Shown: positions 26,416 through 35,466, counted from the first letter of the stretch. The stretch is 64,000 nt of DNA from Bacteroidota bacterium (GCA_018267545.1 JAFDYG010000466.1:243918-307917), one strand, 5' to 3'. The notes: generated by a model not told the origin, from the letters alone. A program made the numbers and translations.

Positions 26416-27072
26416 TTAGTGGGTTATTTTATAAACGACCCAGAAAGCAAGGGTCATTAGGCCGATGAAGAAGATTTTTCTACCGTGCTCGCGGGTGGCG
26501 GGGGAGTAGAGGTGGACGTTCTGGCCGTTGGGCAGGGTTTTGTGGGTAAAGGCCAGCAGGTAGCCGATGAGTATGCCGGGGAAGCTGCCGAAGACTGAGA
26601 AGAAGTAGCCAAGGACGATCCAGGTGGTCTGGTTTTTTTCGGGTTCGGGTTTGGCGAGCTCTTCGATGCGTTGTTCCTTGAGGGTTTCTATCGTGGAGGG
26701 GGTGACGGGATGGCCGCGTTCTGCGAGCAGCTTTTGGGCGAGGGCATAGTCGAAGTGCCCCCATTCGTCGGGTTTGGCGATGATCTCCATCAGCTCTCTA
26801 TTGGAGAAGGACAGGAGGTAGTAGTGGGAGGGCACATCGTCGACCTGTTGCTGGTAATATTCTTCGAGTACGGCATGGGCCCGGTCGAAGCGGTCGGCTT
26901 TGATCTTGAGGTGGATGGTCGGTTCGAAGGAATTGTTGGCGTAGGAGGGATCGAAGTTTGCCGATTCATCGACGATTTCTGTTTCGATGCCAAGCTCTTG
27001 CAGCTTGCCGGCGATGATGGCGGCCAATTCGGGGTCGTTGAACTTTTGGAAGGTTCGAAAGGCTTCGGTCAT
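26416..27072 (-). CDS. DUF2007-domain membrane protein
   Basis: The 218-aa protein starts with a DUF2007-type domain (about residues 1-75; TFQKFNDPELAAIIAGKL, GIETEIVDES, HLKIKADRFDRAHAVLEEYY), a ferredoxin-like fold predicted to act in signalling. A polar middle follows (75-145), then two membrane helices (about 150-172 and 195-215). No ligand or partner is known. The gene stands alone: it is separated from the large T9SS gene by a 134-bp regulator-site region and from the divergent serine hydrolase gene by 56 bp. Confidence 0.8.
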   Translation of the reverse strand: MTEAFRTFQKFNDPELAAIIAGKLQELGIETEIVDESANFDPSYANNSFEPTIHLKIKADRFDRAHAVLEEYYQQQVDDVPSHYYLLSFSNRELMEIIAKPDEWGHFDYALAQKLLAERGHPVTPSTIETLKEQRIEELAKPEPEKNQTTWIVLGYFFSVFGSFPGILIGYLLAFTHKTLPNGQNVHLYSPATREHGRKIFFIGLMTLAFWVVYKITH

Positions 27073-27081
27073 GATAAACGG

Positions 27082-27114
27082 TTTGGATAAGGAACGGAAA
27101 TTACGTTATTTTAG
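27082..27114 (+). promoter_or_regulatory. Possible promoter of the serine hydrolase gene
   Basis: TTTG (27082-27085), 21-bp spacer and TATTTTAG (27107-27114, one mismatch to TAnnTTTG) sit directly upstream of the ATG at 27129. Transcription would start only about 7 bp before the ATG, so the leader would be very short. Confidence 0.35.
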
Positions 27115-27128
27115 TTCAAATAACCAAG

Positions 27129-28643
27129 ATGAAGAAACAGCTGCTTTTGGCTTTTTTATGCTTGCCTTTTTGCGCTCTTTTTGCCCAGTCGCCTGCGTTT
27201 GTCACCGATAGCCTGGATGGCTATATCCGGCAGGGGATGGAGGACTGGAAGGTTCCGGGACTGGCGCTGGTCATCGTAAAGGATGGGAAGATTGTGCTGG
27301 CAAAGGGTTATGGGGTAAAGGACGTCAGCTCCAAGGAGCCCGTGGATGAGAATACGCCCTTTATGATTGCCAGCAATACCAAGCTTTTTACCGCGACGGC
27401 GCTGGCTCAGCTGGAGTATGATCACAAGCTGAACCTGGATGACAAGGTGACAAAATATCTTACCGATTTCCGGTTATATGATACAGTTAGCAGCCAGCTG
27501 GTTTCGATTCGGGATATCCTTAGTCACCGGATTGGCACGAAGACCTTCCAGGGAGATTTTACGTTTTGGAATAGCAATTTGAGCAGGGAGGAAATCATCC
27601 GCCGGATACGGCTGTTGAAGCCATCGAATCCTTTCCGGCAGACCTGGGGTTACTGTAATAGCTGTTTTTTGACGGCGGGCCAGGTGATTCCGCGGGTGAC
27701 GGGGAAGGCCTGGGAGGAATATGTGCAGGACAGTCTGCTCATGCCGTTGCAGATGACGCATACCTATACCAGCCTTCGGCTGGTGCCGTCGTCGGTTCGT
27801 CTGCCGCAGCCGTATACGACGTCCTTTAGCGGGGAGCTGCATCCGGTGCCGCTGGACCATTGGGACAATCTGGGCCCGGCTGCAGACCTGATCAGCAATG
27901 TATCCGATCTGAGTCATTGGCTTCTCTTTCAGCTGGACAGCGGCCGTTATGAGGGGAAGCGGGTCCTTCCTTTTTCGGTCCTGCAGAAGACGAGGGACAT
28001 CGCTTCCATTATCAGCAGCCGAAAGTCATCCGCTACGCCTACGCATATCATGGGATACGGACTCGGCGTACAGGTAGACGACTATAATGGCCGGCAGGTT
28101 TACTGGCATACGGGTGGGGCTGCGGGGATGGTCAGTGTGGTGACCTTTGTCCCTGAGGAAAGGCTTGGCCTGGCGATATTGACCAATCAGGACAACCAGG
28201 ACTTCTTCGTCTTGCTCCGTCATCAGCTACTGGATGCGTATCTGGGCGTGCCCTACCGGAACCGGAGCAAGAATGCTCTTCCGGGATTTCAGCGGGTGAT
28301 GACCGATACGATGGCGACCATCAATGGATGGAAGGCGAGAGTAAAGGGTAGCGCTGTGCCGATGGGACTGGATGCCTATAGCGGGCATTATACGAACCCC
28401 ATCTATGGTTCGCTGGATGTCAGGAAGGAGGGAGGAAGGCTGGTAGTAAAATTCAATAGTCATGAGAATCTGACGGCGAAGCTGGACTATATGGATAATG
28501 GGGAGTGGCTGTTGCAGTATGATAATATCGAATATGGGATCTTCTCGACAAAATTCGAAATAAATGGGGGGAAGGTAACTGGCTTACAAACAAGGCAGAG
28601 CGATTTTGTAGAGATCGATGGGTACCTGTTTAAGAAGCAATAA
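27129..28643 (+). CDS. Serine hydrolase of the class C beta-lactamase/penicillin-binding fold
   Basis: The 504-aa protein has a signal peptide (QLLLAFLCLPFCALFAQ), then a beta-lactamase-type domain (about residues 28-375) with SxxK motif SNTK near residue 81, a YCN tyrosine motif (WGYCNSCFLTAGQ near 175) and HTGG near 330 in place of KTG. A C-terminal DUF3471-like beta-barrel (about 410-500) follows. Such enzymes are exported peptidases or esterases rather than true antibiotic-resistance enzymes. The next gene, 15 bp downstream, has the same fold but is not a close copy. Confidence 0.9.
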   Translation: MKKQLLLAFLCLPFCALFAQSPAFVTDSLDGYIRQGMEDWKVPGLALVIVKDGKIVLAKGYGVKDVSSKEPVDENTPFMIASNTKLFTATALAQLEYDHKLNLDDKVTKYLTDFRLYDTVSSQLVSIRDILSHRIGTKTFQGDFTFWNSNLSREEIIRRIRLLKPSNPFRQTWGYCNSCFLTAGQVIPRVTGKAWEEYVQDSLLMPLQMTHTYTSLRLVPSSVRLPQPYTTSFSGELHPVPLDHWDNLGPAADLISNVSDLSHWLLFQLDSGRYEGKRVLPFSVLQKTRDIASIISSRKSSATPTHIMGYGLGVQVDDYNGRQVYWHTGGAAGMVSVVTFVPEERLGLAILTNQDNQDFFVLLRHQLLDAYLGVPYRNRSKNALPGFQRVMTDTMATINGWKARVKGSAVPMGLDAYSGHYTNPIYGSLDVRKEGGRLVVKFNSHENLTAKLDYMDNGEWLLQYDNIEYGIFSTKFEINGGKVTGLQTRQSDFVEIDGYLFKKQ

Positions 28644-28694
28644 TTAAACTTTTGGGCTTTGCAGGAGTCAATGGGTTTGACAAAAACCTTTTGT

Positions 28695-29768
28695 ATGCAA
28701 ATGCGGATAATCTTTCTGTGGGTGGCGCTTTTTTTGGTGGGTTCGGGTGAGGTTGCAAAGGCGCAGTCTTCGTTTGGGAAAGTGGATGAATGGATGGCGG
28801 AGAACGTGAAGGATATGGGAGGCAGGGCTATCCTGATGGTGTACAAGGATGGAAAGGTGATATATCTGAAGTCGGTCAACGATATGAACCGGCGGCAGAA
28901 GATGGTCAATAAATTCATTGCGCGTAAGCAGGGCAGGGAGGCGGATCTGGACGAATATACGATGCAAAGCCGGCAGCCCATCGCGAGCTGTAGCAAGTGG
29001 TTGAGCGCGGCGTTGGTGATGACGTTTGTAGATGAAGGGAAGCTGGATCTGTCGGACTCGGTGGGTAAGTATTTGCCGGCGTTGTCGGCGAGCGGGAAGG
29101 GCGGGATTACGGTTCGGCAGTGTCTTTCGCATCTGACGGGGATCAAGGAGCCGCCTTTGAAGGAGACGATTAAAGATTGGAAGGGTGTTACGAGTATGGA
29201 CCAGGCGATCGGGGCGATTGCGGAGATGCCGATGGAGGGGGAGCCGGGGAAAGTTTTTCATTATAGCAATGCGGGTTTACAGATAGCGGGGGCCATCCTG
29301 GAGAAGATCAGCGGGAAGTCCTTCGAGACTTTATTTGCGGAGCGGATTGCCGGTCCGCTGGGGATGAAGAATACCGATTTCGGCAGGGGGCCGGTGGCTA
29401 TGCCTGCGGGCGGCGCCAGCAGCACGCCGGAGGACTATATGCGTTTTTTGGTGATGATACTGGATAAGGGAATGTACAAGGGGCAGCGGATACTTAGCGA
29501 GAAGAGTATTGCGGAGATGCAGGTGAACAGGATTACTTCCGATGTTACGATTGCGTATTCTCCTGCGGAGATGGCGCCGGGATTGGGTTATGGATATGGG
29601 GAATGGGTGATGGGGAAGGCGGTGACCAGCCCGGGGTTGTTCGGGAGTTTTCCGTGGGTTGATCCAGGGGGCCGGTATTGTGCTTTTTTGATGACTTTTT
29701 ATATCAAGAATGATGGGCGTGGGGAACGGTATGCGAGCTTGAAGGGGTTGGTGGATGAAGCGTTGTAA
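28695..29768 (+). CDS. Second serine hydrolase (beta-lactamase family)
   Basis: The start used here (28695) gives a short signal peptide (MRIIFLWVALFLVGSGEVAKAQ); 28659 is an alternative. The 357-aa product carries SCSK (SxxK near residue 97) and YSNAG (near 190) motifs of the class C beta-lactamase fold. The C-terminal KTG-like element is degenerate and the DUF3471 barrel of the previous gene is absent. With the hydrolase gene before it and the M23 endopeptidase gene after it, the three make a probable operon handling cell-wall peptides or other secreted substrates. Confidence 0.88.
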   Translation: MQMRIIFLWVALFLVGSGEVAKAQSSFGKVDEWMAENVKDMGGRAILMVYKDGKVIYLKSVNDMNRRQKMVNKFIARKQGREADLDEYTMQSRQPIASCSKWLSAALVMTFVDEGKLDLSDSVGKYLPALSASGKGGITVRQCLSHLTGIKEPPLKETIKDWKGVTSMDQAIGAIAEMPMEGEPGKVFHYSNAGLQIAGAILEKISGKSFETLFAERIAGPLGMKNTDFGRGPVAMPAGGASSTPEDYMRFLVMILDKGMYKGQRILSEKSIAEMQVNRITSDVTIAYSPAEMAPGLGYGYGEWVMGKAVTSPGLFGSFPWVDPGGRYCAFLMTFYIKNDGRGERYASLKGLVDEAL

Positions 29769-29797
29769 GAAGGGGAATAAATGAGTATATTCAGCTT

Positions 29798-30343
29798 ATG
29801 AAATGGTTTCTGCGGCTAAGGCCGATCCCTAAAATCCTGATGGGTTTACTCGTTATTTTGGTTGTTGGTTTTTTGCTTCCCCAGCACTTGAGCATGCCGG
29901 TGGAAGGCGCCACGCGGGCGAGCTACGATCAACATTCTTATTGGGCCTATCCGTGGGGCGAATCGGTGACGCATAAGGGCGTGGATATTTTTGCCAGAAC
30001 AGGAACGAATGTGCATCCGGCGACGGCGGGGTTGGTTGTCTATGCGGGGCAGAACAGGCTTGGGGGGAATGTCGTCTTTGTGCTGGGGCCGAAGTGGCGG
30101 GTTCATTACTATGCTCATCTGCAGGAGATAAAGACGAGGACGTTTGCGGTGGTGGGCAAGGGGGCTGTGCTGGGGACGGTGGGGGCGACGGGGAATGCCA
30201 AGGGAAAGCCTTCGCATCTTCATTATCATATCCGAACGTATATTCCTTACTTCTGGCATACGGATAAGAGCATACAGGGGTGGCAGAAGGCTTATTTCGT
30301 GAACCCGATTCCGTATTTAAATCAAAGCTTCGAGCATGCTTAG
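29798..30343 (+). CDS. M23 family metallopeptidase (LytM-type endopeptidase)
   Basis: The 181-aa protein has one N-terminal membrane anchor (about residues 12-30) and a lysostaphin-type domain with zinc ligands His and Asp in HKGVDIF (near residue 64) and His in HLHYH (near 146), plus the typical YYAHL motif. It should cut peptide bridges or crosslinks in peptidoglycan. There is no coiled coil or LysM, so it is a minimal form. The 3' end overlaps the convergent kinase gene by 27 bp. It is part of the same set as the two serine hydrolases. Confidence 0.92.
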   Translation: MKWFLRLRPIPKILMGLLVILVVGFLLPQHLSMPVEGATRASYDQHSYWAYPWGESVTHKGVDIFARTGTNVHPATAGLVVYAGQNRLGGNVVFVLGPKWRVHYYAHLQEIKTRTFAVVGKGAVLGTVGATGNAKGKPSHLHYHIRTYIPYFWHTDKSIQGWQKAYFVNPIPYLNQSFEHA

Positions 30344-31372
30344 ATAGCGGGGCATTTTCTGCTGATAGAGGGCCAGGAGGGTGGACTGGTTGGAGGCACG
30401 GACGAAGTTATGTTCTTCGTATTGGCGGCCGTAGTAGATATCGTCTTGTAAATAGTCTGTCAGGAATCGAAGGGCCTGCATATACATCATGAAGGCTCCT
30501 GAATACACGAATGCTTCTTTTTCTTCGCGGGTCAATTGTTCCTTTGTTTCTTCGAGGTAACCTTCCAGGATGGCCTGGAAATATGCGTCGCGGACGTCGA
30601 TGTGACGGTATTCTTTTTCTTCTTCGGATACGGGGGAGAGATAGGTCCGGAGCATGTCACCGACGTCGCTGATGAGATAGCCGGGCATCATGGTGTCGAG
30701 GTCGATTACGCAGATGCCTTTTTCTTGTGCATCGAACAGGATGTTGCTGATTTTGGTGTCGTGGTGGGTGACGCGGCGGTGAAAGTTGGGGTTGGTCAGG
30801 ATGGATTCGTATTGGGTGACAATGTTGCTTTGTTTTTTGAGATAGCTTATCAGGGATTCGGCGTGTAGGAGTCGCTGGGGATTGCCTTTTTCGAGGGCGA
30901 TTTTGAAGTCCTTGTAGCGGCGGGAGAGGTTGTGGAAGCCGGGAAGGGTAGAGTGGAGGGTATCGGCGGGGAATTGGGCGAGCATGCGGGTGAAGGCGCC
31001 GAAGGTTCGGGCTGCTTCGTAGGCCTGGGTGGGGTTGGAGGCGACGTCGATGGTTGTGGAGCCTTCGATGAAGGGGTAGAGGCGGAAATATTGATTTGGG
31101 GTGGGGACGAGGAGCGTTTGGCCGGTGAGGGTCCTTGCTGGGCGGGGGAAGATGGCGTCGGGATAGTGGATGGCGAGGTAGTCGCTGACCTTGTCGATAT
31201 TTTCTGCGATCTGTTCAGGGTGGCGGAAAACTGCTTCGTTTATTCGTTGGAGGATGAAATTGCCTTTTTGGGGGGCGTGGATTTTCCAGGTACGGTTGAT
31301 CAGGCCTGTGCCGTGTGGAATGGCTTGTGTGTTTGGTTCAAAGCCGTAGGCGGCCAGGATTGCGTCCAGCAT
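30317..31372 (-). CDS. APH-fold phosphotransferase (N-acetylhexosamine kinase-like)
   Basis: The 351-aa cytoplasmic protein has the aminoglycoside-phosphotransferase fold: the nucleotide-loop region QRINEAVFRHPEQIAENIDK near residue 43, the catalytic loop THHDTKISNILFD (Asp near 196), and the metal-binding IDLDTMMPGYLISDVGD (near 216-232). Bacteroidota members of this type act as N-acetylhexosamine or homoserine kinases. I favour a sugar kinase because the glycosidase and peptidase genes nearby handle sugar or wall material, but this is an inference. A strong minus-strand terminator lies only 29 bp upstream of its start. Confidence 0.85.
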   Translation of the reverse strand: MLDAILAAYGFEPNTQAIPHGTGLINRTWKIHAPQKGNFILQRINEAVFRHPEQIAENIDKVSDYLAIHYPDAIFPRPARTLTGQTLLVPTPNQYFRLYPFIEGSTTIDVASNPTQAYEAARTFGAFTRMLAQFPADTLHSTLPGFHNLSRRYKDFKIALEKGNPQRLLHAESLISYLKKQSNIVTQYESILTNPNFHRRVTHHDTKISNILFDAQEKGICVIDLDTMMPGYLISDVGDMLRTYLSPVSEEEKEYRHIDVRDAYFQAILEGYLEETKEQLTREEKEAFVYSGAFMMYMQALRFLTDYLQDDIYYGRQYEEHNFVRASNQSTLLALYQQKMPRYLSMLEALI

Positions 31373-31400
31373 GAGGGAGCGGGTTCGTTTAGGGGTAAAA

Positions 31401-31434
31401 ATAATAAAAAAACCCGCCGGGGTTGCAGCGGGTT
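31401..31434 (-). terminator. Minus-strand intrinsic terminator upstream of the kinase gene
   Basis: On the minus strand, AACCCGC - 10-nt loop - GCGGGTT is followed by TTTTTTTATTATTTTT. It sits 29 bp before the kinase start codon, so either it ends a small upstream RNA or it is an attenuator in the kinase leader. Confidence 0.75.
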
Positions 31435-31480
31435 AATTCATTCACTGTAAAGGGTTCGATTTGGTTGCTACAGTGTCAGA
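31401..31480 (-). ncRNA. Candidate small RNA ending at the kinase-leader terminator
   Basis: The minus strand reads, in order, a stem-loop CACTGTA (31475-31469) to TACAGTG (31449-31443) with a 19-nt loop, a 8-nt linker, then the terminator hairpin and U-tract. No protein frame fits. The layout (one long-loop hairpin plus terminator) is typical of small RNAs. Its 5' end is not determined. It resembles the candidate upstream of susC. Confidence 0.35.
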
Positions 31481-32113
31481 GACAGGCTCCGGTTTTCTAC
31501 GGGTAGGGACCTAGGGTTGAAAAGGGGTCGGGTACGGATGGCCCGGGTTAATGGGCCGGGTTTAGCGGCTTGGGTTGTAAGCAGGGGTCGGGTACGGATG
31601 GTTTGGGTCATAATAGGGGTCGGATACGGATTTTTCCAGCGGTCAAGGTTTCGAGGGCCAAGGCCTGGGTTTAGGTGCGAAGGTTGGGTTGGGGTAGTTC
31701 GGGTGTAGAGCCGGGTACGGACGGTTTAGAGGTGACAGGCCGGGTAAAGGGGTTGTGCTCAGGTACGATAGGCCGGGGCGTTCAGGGGTAGTGGTTTTTC
31801 GGATTAATTGGATTTTTGAATTTCTTAGATTTTAGCAACGGTCGTTTAGCATGTCGGTTTTTCGGAGTAACTGGATTTTGCAACGGTTATTTTTTGGGTT
31901 GTCGTTCGATCGTTTGACCACACAAAGATGCGACAGAAGGCTTTGTCTGCCTCGTTTTTGCATAGCCGATTACATAAGTTGCTTGGTTAACTTAACGGGT
32001 GTTAGGAACAAACACCTAGAACTTGGTATTTCCCGAAGTAAAAACTCGTGCTTTTACGAAGGTTTTAGTCTTTCGGGGGGCTGTTTTTTGGTCTAAAATC
32101 GGGATATTTGAGA
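31435..32113. repeat. Gene-free G-rich region with degenerate direct repeats
   Basis: No convincing gene lies in about 680 bp. A 19-bp unit AGGGGTCGGGTACGGATGG occurs at 31523-31541 and 31583-31601, exactly 60 bp apart. Degenerate copies sit at 31615-31632 and 31711-31724. A second repeat (GGTTTTTCGGATTAATTGG / GGTTTTTCGGAGTAACTGG, each ending in GCAACGG) occurs at 31793-31841 and 31856-31886. The plus strand is strikingly rich in G. Probable decayed or regulatory DNA. Confidence 0.65.
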
Positions 32114-32695
32114 ATGGCAGCGAATGAGATCAAGATTATCGGTACGGAAGTCCTTTCCGACAATTGGTATACATTACGAAAGATAACCTATCAGCAATTA
32201 AAGAAAGACGGTACGTGGGAGACGCATAGCCGGGAGGCGTATGACAGGGGCAATGGGGCCGCTATCCTTTTGTATAATAAAGCGTCGAGGAAGGTTATAT
32301 TGACGAGACAGTTCCGGTTGCCGACCTATGTCAATGGAAACTCCGATGGGATGTTGATCGAAGCTTGTGCGGGGTTGCTGGACAAGGATAATCCGGAAGA
32401 TGCCATACGGCGTGAGACGGAGGAGGAGACGGGCTATAAGGTTTCTGCTATAGAGAAGGTCTATGAAGCCTATATGTCGCCGGGTTCGGTGACCGAGATA
32501 CTTTATTTCTTTATTGCGGAGTACTCCAGCGACATGAAGGTAAACGAGGGGGGCGGGGTTGCGGAGGAGCAGGAGAATATCGAAGTGCTGGAGCTATCGT
32601 TCGACCGGGCTGTGCAGATGATGGAAACGGGTGAGATCAAGGATGGGAAGACGATCATGCTGCTGCAGCATATGAAGCTGAAAAATATTCTTTAA
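32114..32695 (+). CDS. nudK: NudK-like Nudix hydrolase (GDP-mannose pyrophosphatase type)
   Basis: The ATG at 32114 is preferred to the TTG two codons earlier. The 193-aa protein carries a Nudix box (AGLLDKDNPEDAIRRETEEETGY near residues 85-107) with the REx2EE core, followed by the subfamily signature YMSPGSVTEILYFFIAEY. That signature belongs to the ADP-ribose/GDP-mannose pyrophosphatase NudK, where it contributes to substrate choice. Expected reaction: hydrolysis of GDP-mannose (or ADP-ribose) to a monophosphate and sugar phosphate in the cytoplasm. It lies 13 bp before the carboxylesterase gene, apparently co-transcribed with it. Confidence 0.9.
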   Translation: MAANEIKIIGTEVLSDNWYTLRKITYQQLKKDGTWETHSREAYDRGNGAAILLYNKASRKVILTRQFRLPTYVNGNSDGMLIEACAGLLDKDNPEDAIRRETEEETGYKVSAIEKVYEAYMSPGSVTEILYFFIAEYSSDMKVNEGGGVAEEQENIEVLELSFDRAVQMMETGEIKDGKTIMLLQHMKLKNIL

Positions 32696-32708
32696 ATACG
32701 ATCAATTC

Positions 32709-34244
32709 ATGAGAAAGCTTGCCATCATGGGTCTGATGTGCTGGACCCTTTTCACCAGTGTTGCATATGGACAGTTACAAGTAAAAACCGCCAATGGCAT
32801 CGTGGAAGGTGTTTTGGAGAAGAGTGGTGTGCGGTCGTTCAAGGGAATTCCTTTTGCGGCTCCGCCGGTGGGTGAGCTGCGATGGGCCGCTCCTCAGCCG
32901 GTTCGGTCCTGGACGGGGGTTCGAAAGGCGGATCATTTTGCTGCGATGGGTGTACAACCGCCTATCTATAGCGATATGGTTTTTCGGGCCGATGGTAAGA
33001 ATGAGGACTGTCTTTATCTCAATGTATGGGCGCCTCCGGGTGGGGGAAAGAACCTGCCGGTGCTACTTTATTTCTTTGGAGGAGGGTTTATTGCCGGAGA
33101 TGGGTCGGAAAATAGATATGACGGAGAAAGTATGGCGACGAAGGGAATCGTTTCGGTTACTATTACCTATCGGGTGGGGGTATTTGGATTTCTGTCGCAT
33201 CCCGATCTGACGAAGGAGTCGCCTCATCATGCGTCTGGAAACTATGGTTTGCTGGATCAGTCTGCCGCCCTGCACTGGGTGAGGGAGAATATCAAGGCGT
33301 TCGGGGGTGATCCGAACCGGATAACAATTGCGGGTGAGTCTGCGGGTTCGACGTCGGTGTGTGCGCAGATGGCTTCGCCGTTGTCGAGGGGGCTGATTGC
33401 CGGGGCGATCGGAGAGAGCGGTTCGATACTGGGGGGTACGCCGGTTACCTTATACAGCGCCGAGCAGATCGGAGTGAAATTTGCCCAAAGCTGCGGTGTC
33501 AATTCTATTGCGGAGCTAAGGGCGATGCCGGCGGACAAGGTGCTGGAGGCTGCGGGGAAGTTCAGTGGCTATCGTTTTCCTGCGTGCATCGACGGTTATT
33601 TTCTGCCCAAGGCGCCGGTGGCGATCTTCAAGGCTGGGGAGCAGGCACACGTACCCTTGCTGGCGGGATGGAATTCGGATGAGGGCAGCTACAAGTCTAT
33701 TGTGGGTAACGATGCGCCGGCTACTAAAGAAAACTATGAGAAGGGAGTTCGAAAATTATATGGCGCCGGAGCGGATTCCGTTTTGCAGCTGTATCCGGTT
33801 GCTACGGATGCCGATGTCGAGCAGGTAGGTACGGAGCTGGCGAATGATCGGGGGATTGCGTTCAATACCTGGCGCTGGTTGGATATGCAAAGTCAGACGG
33901 GGGGCAAGCCGGTTTACCGATATTTCTTCGAGCGGGCGAGACCGGAGGCAAAGCCGGCGCGGGGCGCGGTGCATTCGGCCGAGATCGAATATGCGCTGGG
34001 TGACCTTTCCTTGAATAAGGTCTATTCGTGGACGGCGGATGACTTTGCGATCTCCAAGACGATGCAGGAGTACTTTGCCAACTTCATCAAGAATGGAAAT
34101 CCGAATGGACCGGGATTGCCGGAATGGCAAGCTGTCAAGAGCGGGGTTCCGGCATCGGTCATGCATATCAACGTGCAGACCCGGGCGGAGACGGAGACAC
34201 ACCGGGATCGGTACTTACATTGGGAAGGGAGGGCTGCGTTATGA
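32709..34244 (+). CDS. Type B carboxylesterase
   Basis: The 511-aa protein has a signal peptide (MCWTLFTSVAYG near residue 20) and the alpha/beta-hydrolase of the carboxylesterase type B family, opening with the VKTANGIVEG and FKGIPFAAPPVGELRW signature. The catalytic triad is Ser211 (GESAG), Glu325 (NSDEG) and His422 (GAVHSAE). The oxyanion-hole loop FGGGF is at about residue 122. Exported members hydrolyse short-chain esters. The stop codon overlaps the start of the dipeptidase gene (ATGA), so the two are translationally coupled. Confidence 0.94.
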   Translation: MRKLAIMGLMCWTLFTSVAYGQLQVKTANGIVEGVLEKSGVRSFKGIPFAAPPVGELRWAAPQPVRSWTGVRKADHFAAMGVQPPIYSDMVFRADGKNEDCLYLNVWAPPGGGKNLPVLLYFFGGGFIAGDGSENRYDGESMATKGIVSVTITYRVGVFGFLSHPDLTKESPHHASGNYGLLDQSAALHWVRENIKAFGGDPNRITIAGESAGSTSVCAQMASPLSRGLIAGAIGESGSILGGTPVTLYSAEQIGVKFAQSCGVNSIAELRAMPADKVLEAAGKFSGYRFPACIDGYFLPKAPVAIFKAGEQAHVPLLAGWNSDEGSYKSIVGNDAPATKENYEKGVRKLYGAGADSVLQLYPVATDADVEQVGTELANDRGIAFNTWRWLDMQSQTGGKPVYRYFFERARPEAKPARGAVHSAEIEYALGDLSLNKVYSWTADDFAISKTMQEYFANFIKNGNPNGPGLPEWQAVKSGVPASVMHINVQTRAETETHRDRYLHWEGRAAL

Positions 34245-35428
34245 TTATTCGATCAATACTTTATTGCGCTTTGGCGTTGGTCCCTTTTTATGGGATGGGC
34301 CAGGCTTATGTTACCGTTCATGAAAAGGCGTTGGTGGCGGATACGCACAATGACGTGCTGAGCTCGGCGACGTTGATGGGGCTGGATATCGGTACAGATT
34401 TGAAAGGGAAGACTCATTCCGACCTGGCGCGTTTCAAGAAAGGTGGTGTGGATGTACAAGTCTTTTCGATCTTTTGCGATGAGCGTTATGGTACGGGTAG
34501 TGCGTTTCAGCGGGCCAACCAGGAGATCGACTCGCTGTATGCCATTGCGGGGAGGAATCCGGGGAAAATGGAAGTCGTAAAGGAACCGGGGGACCTGGTC
34601 CGGGTGGTGAAGCAGCATAAGCTGGCGGCGATGATGGGAGTAGAAGGGGGGCATATGATAGAGGACCGGATGGACTACCTGGATAGCTTGTACCGGAGGG
34701 GTGTCCGTTATATGACGCTGACCTGGAACAATAGCACTTCGTGGGCTACCTCGGCTTTTGAAGAGTCGTCAAAGGCGTTTACGGTGACGCCTTATGGGCT
34801 TACGGAGAGGGGTGTGGCGATTGTCCGGAGGATGAATGAGCTGGGGATGATGGTAGACCTTTCGCATGTGGGAGAGAAGACTTTTTGGGATGCGATTCGA
34901 ACAACGACCAAGCCGGTGCTGGTCTCACATAGCTCGGTCTATGCTTTGTGTCCGGTACCAAGGAATTTGAAGGACGATCAGATCAAGGCTGTCGGTCAGA
35001 ATGGGGGTGTCATCATGGTCAATTTCTATTCGGGTTTTTTAGATAGCACCTATACGCGAAGAGTGGGTGAATTCCTGAAACGTCATAAGGAGCAGGTAGA
35101 TTCCATGGTGGCGGTGAAGGCGCCGAACTATGCGATCAACGAATTCTTGTCGAAGGCATACCCCGGGGAGGCGGATTCCTTGCGGGCGCCTTTGTCTTTG
35201 CTGATCGATCATATCGACTATATCGTCAAGCTGGCCGGGGTAGATCATGTGGGACTGGGGTCGGACTTCGACGGGATCGAATCACCGCCAAAGGAATTGG
35301 ATGATGTGACGACCTACCCGATTATTACGAGAGAATTGATGAAGAGGGGATATGGGAAGGGGGATGTCGAGAAGATACTGGGAGGGAATTTTATCCGGGT
35401 GTACCGGGCGAATGCGGTAAAGGGGTAA
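34241..35428 (+). CDS. M19 family membrane dipeptidase
   Basis: The start overlaps the preceding esterase stop as ATGA; the frame is open 39 codons upstream but coding there is the esterase in another frame. The 395-aa protein has a signal peptide (MIIRSILYCALALVPFYGMGQ) and the renal-dipeptidase signature: zinc ligands His and Asp in ADTHNDV, the bridging Glu in GVEGGH, His in SHVGEKT and His in VSHSS, then GLGSDFDG near the end. It cleaves dipeptides in the periplasm. Coupling to the esterase hints at joint processing of a peptide ester or a shared substrate; this is inference. Confidence 0.93.
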   Translation: MIIRSILYCALALVPFYGMGQAYVTVHEKALVADTHNDVLSSATLMGLDIGTDLKGKTHSDLARFKKGGVDVQVFSIFCDERYGTGSAFQRANQEIDSLYAIAGRNPGKMEVVKEPGDLVRVVKQHKLAAMMGVEGGHMIEDRMDYLDSLYRRGVRYMTLTWNNSTSWATSAFEESSKAFTVTPYGLTERGVAIVRRMNELGMMVDLSHVGEKTFWDAIRTTTKPVLVSHSSVYALCPVPRNLKDDQIKAVGQNGGVIMVNFYSGFLDSTYTRRVGEFLKRHKEQVDSMVAVKAPNYAINEFLSKAYPGEADSLRAPLSLLIDHIDYIVKLAGVDHVGLGSDFDGIESPPKELDDVTTYPIITRELMKRGYGKGDVEKILGGNFIRVYRANAVKG

Positions 35429-35466
35429 ATTAGGGGTAAAATTGTTTTTGACACAAACCACTATCT

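Noticed and set aside
31851-32096. Plus-strand frame of 81 codons before the Nudix gene
   Set aside because: It overlaps the repeat region, has no motif and a Cys/Phe/Arg composition of non-coding DNA.
32108-32113. TTG start for the Nudix gene
   Set aside because: The ATG two codons later fits the NudK family start better.
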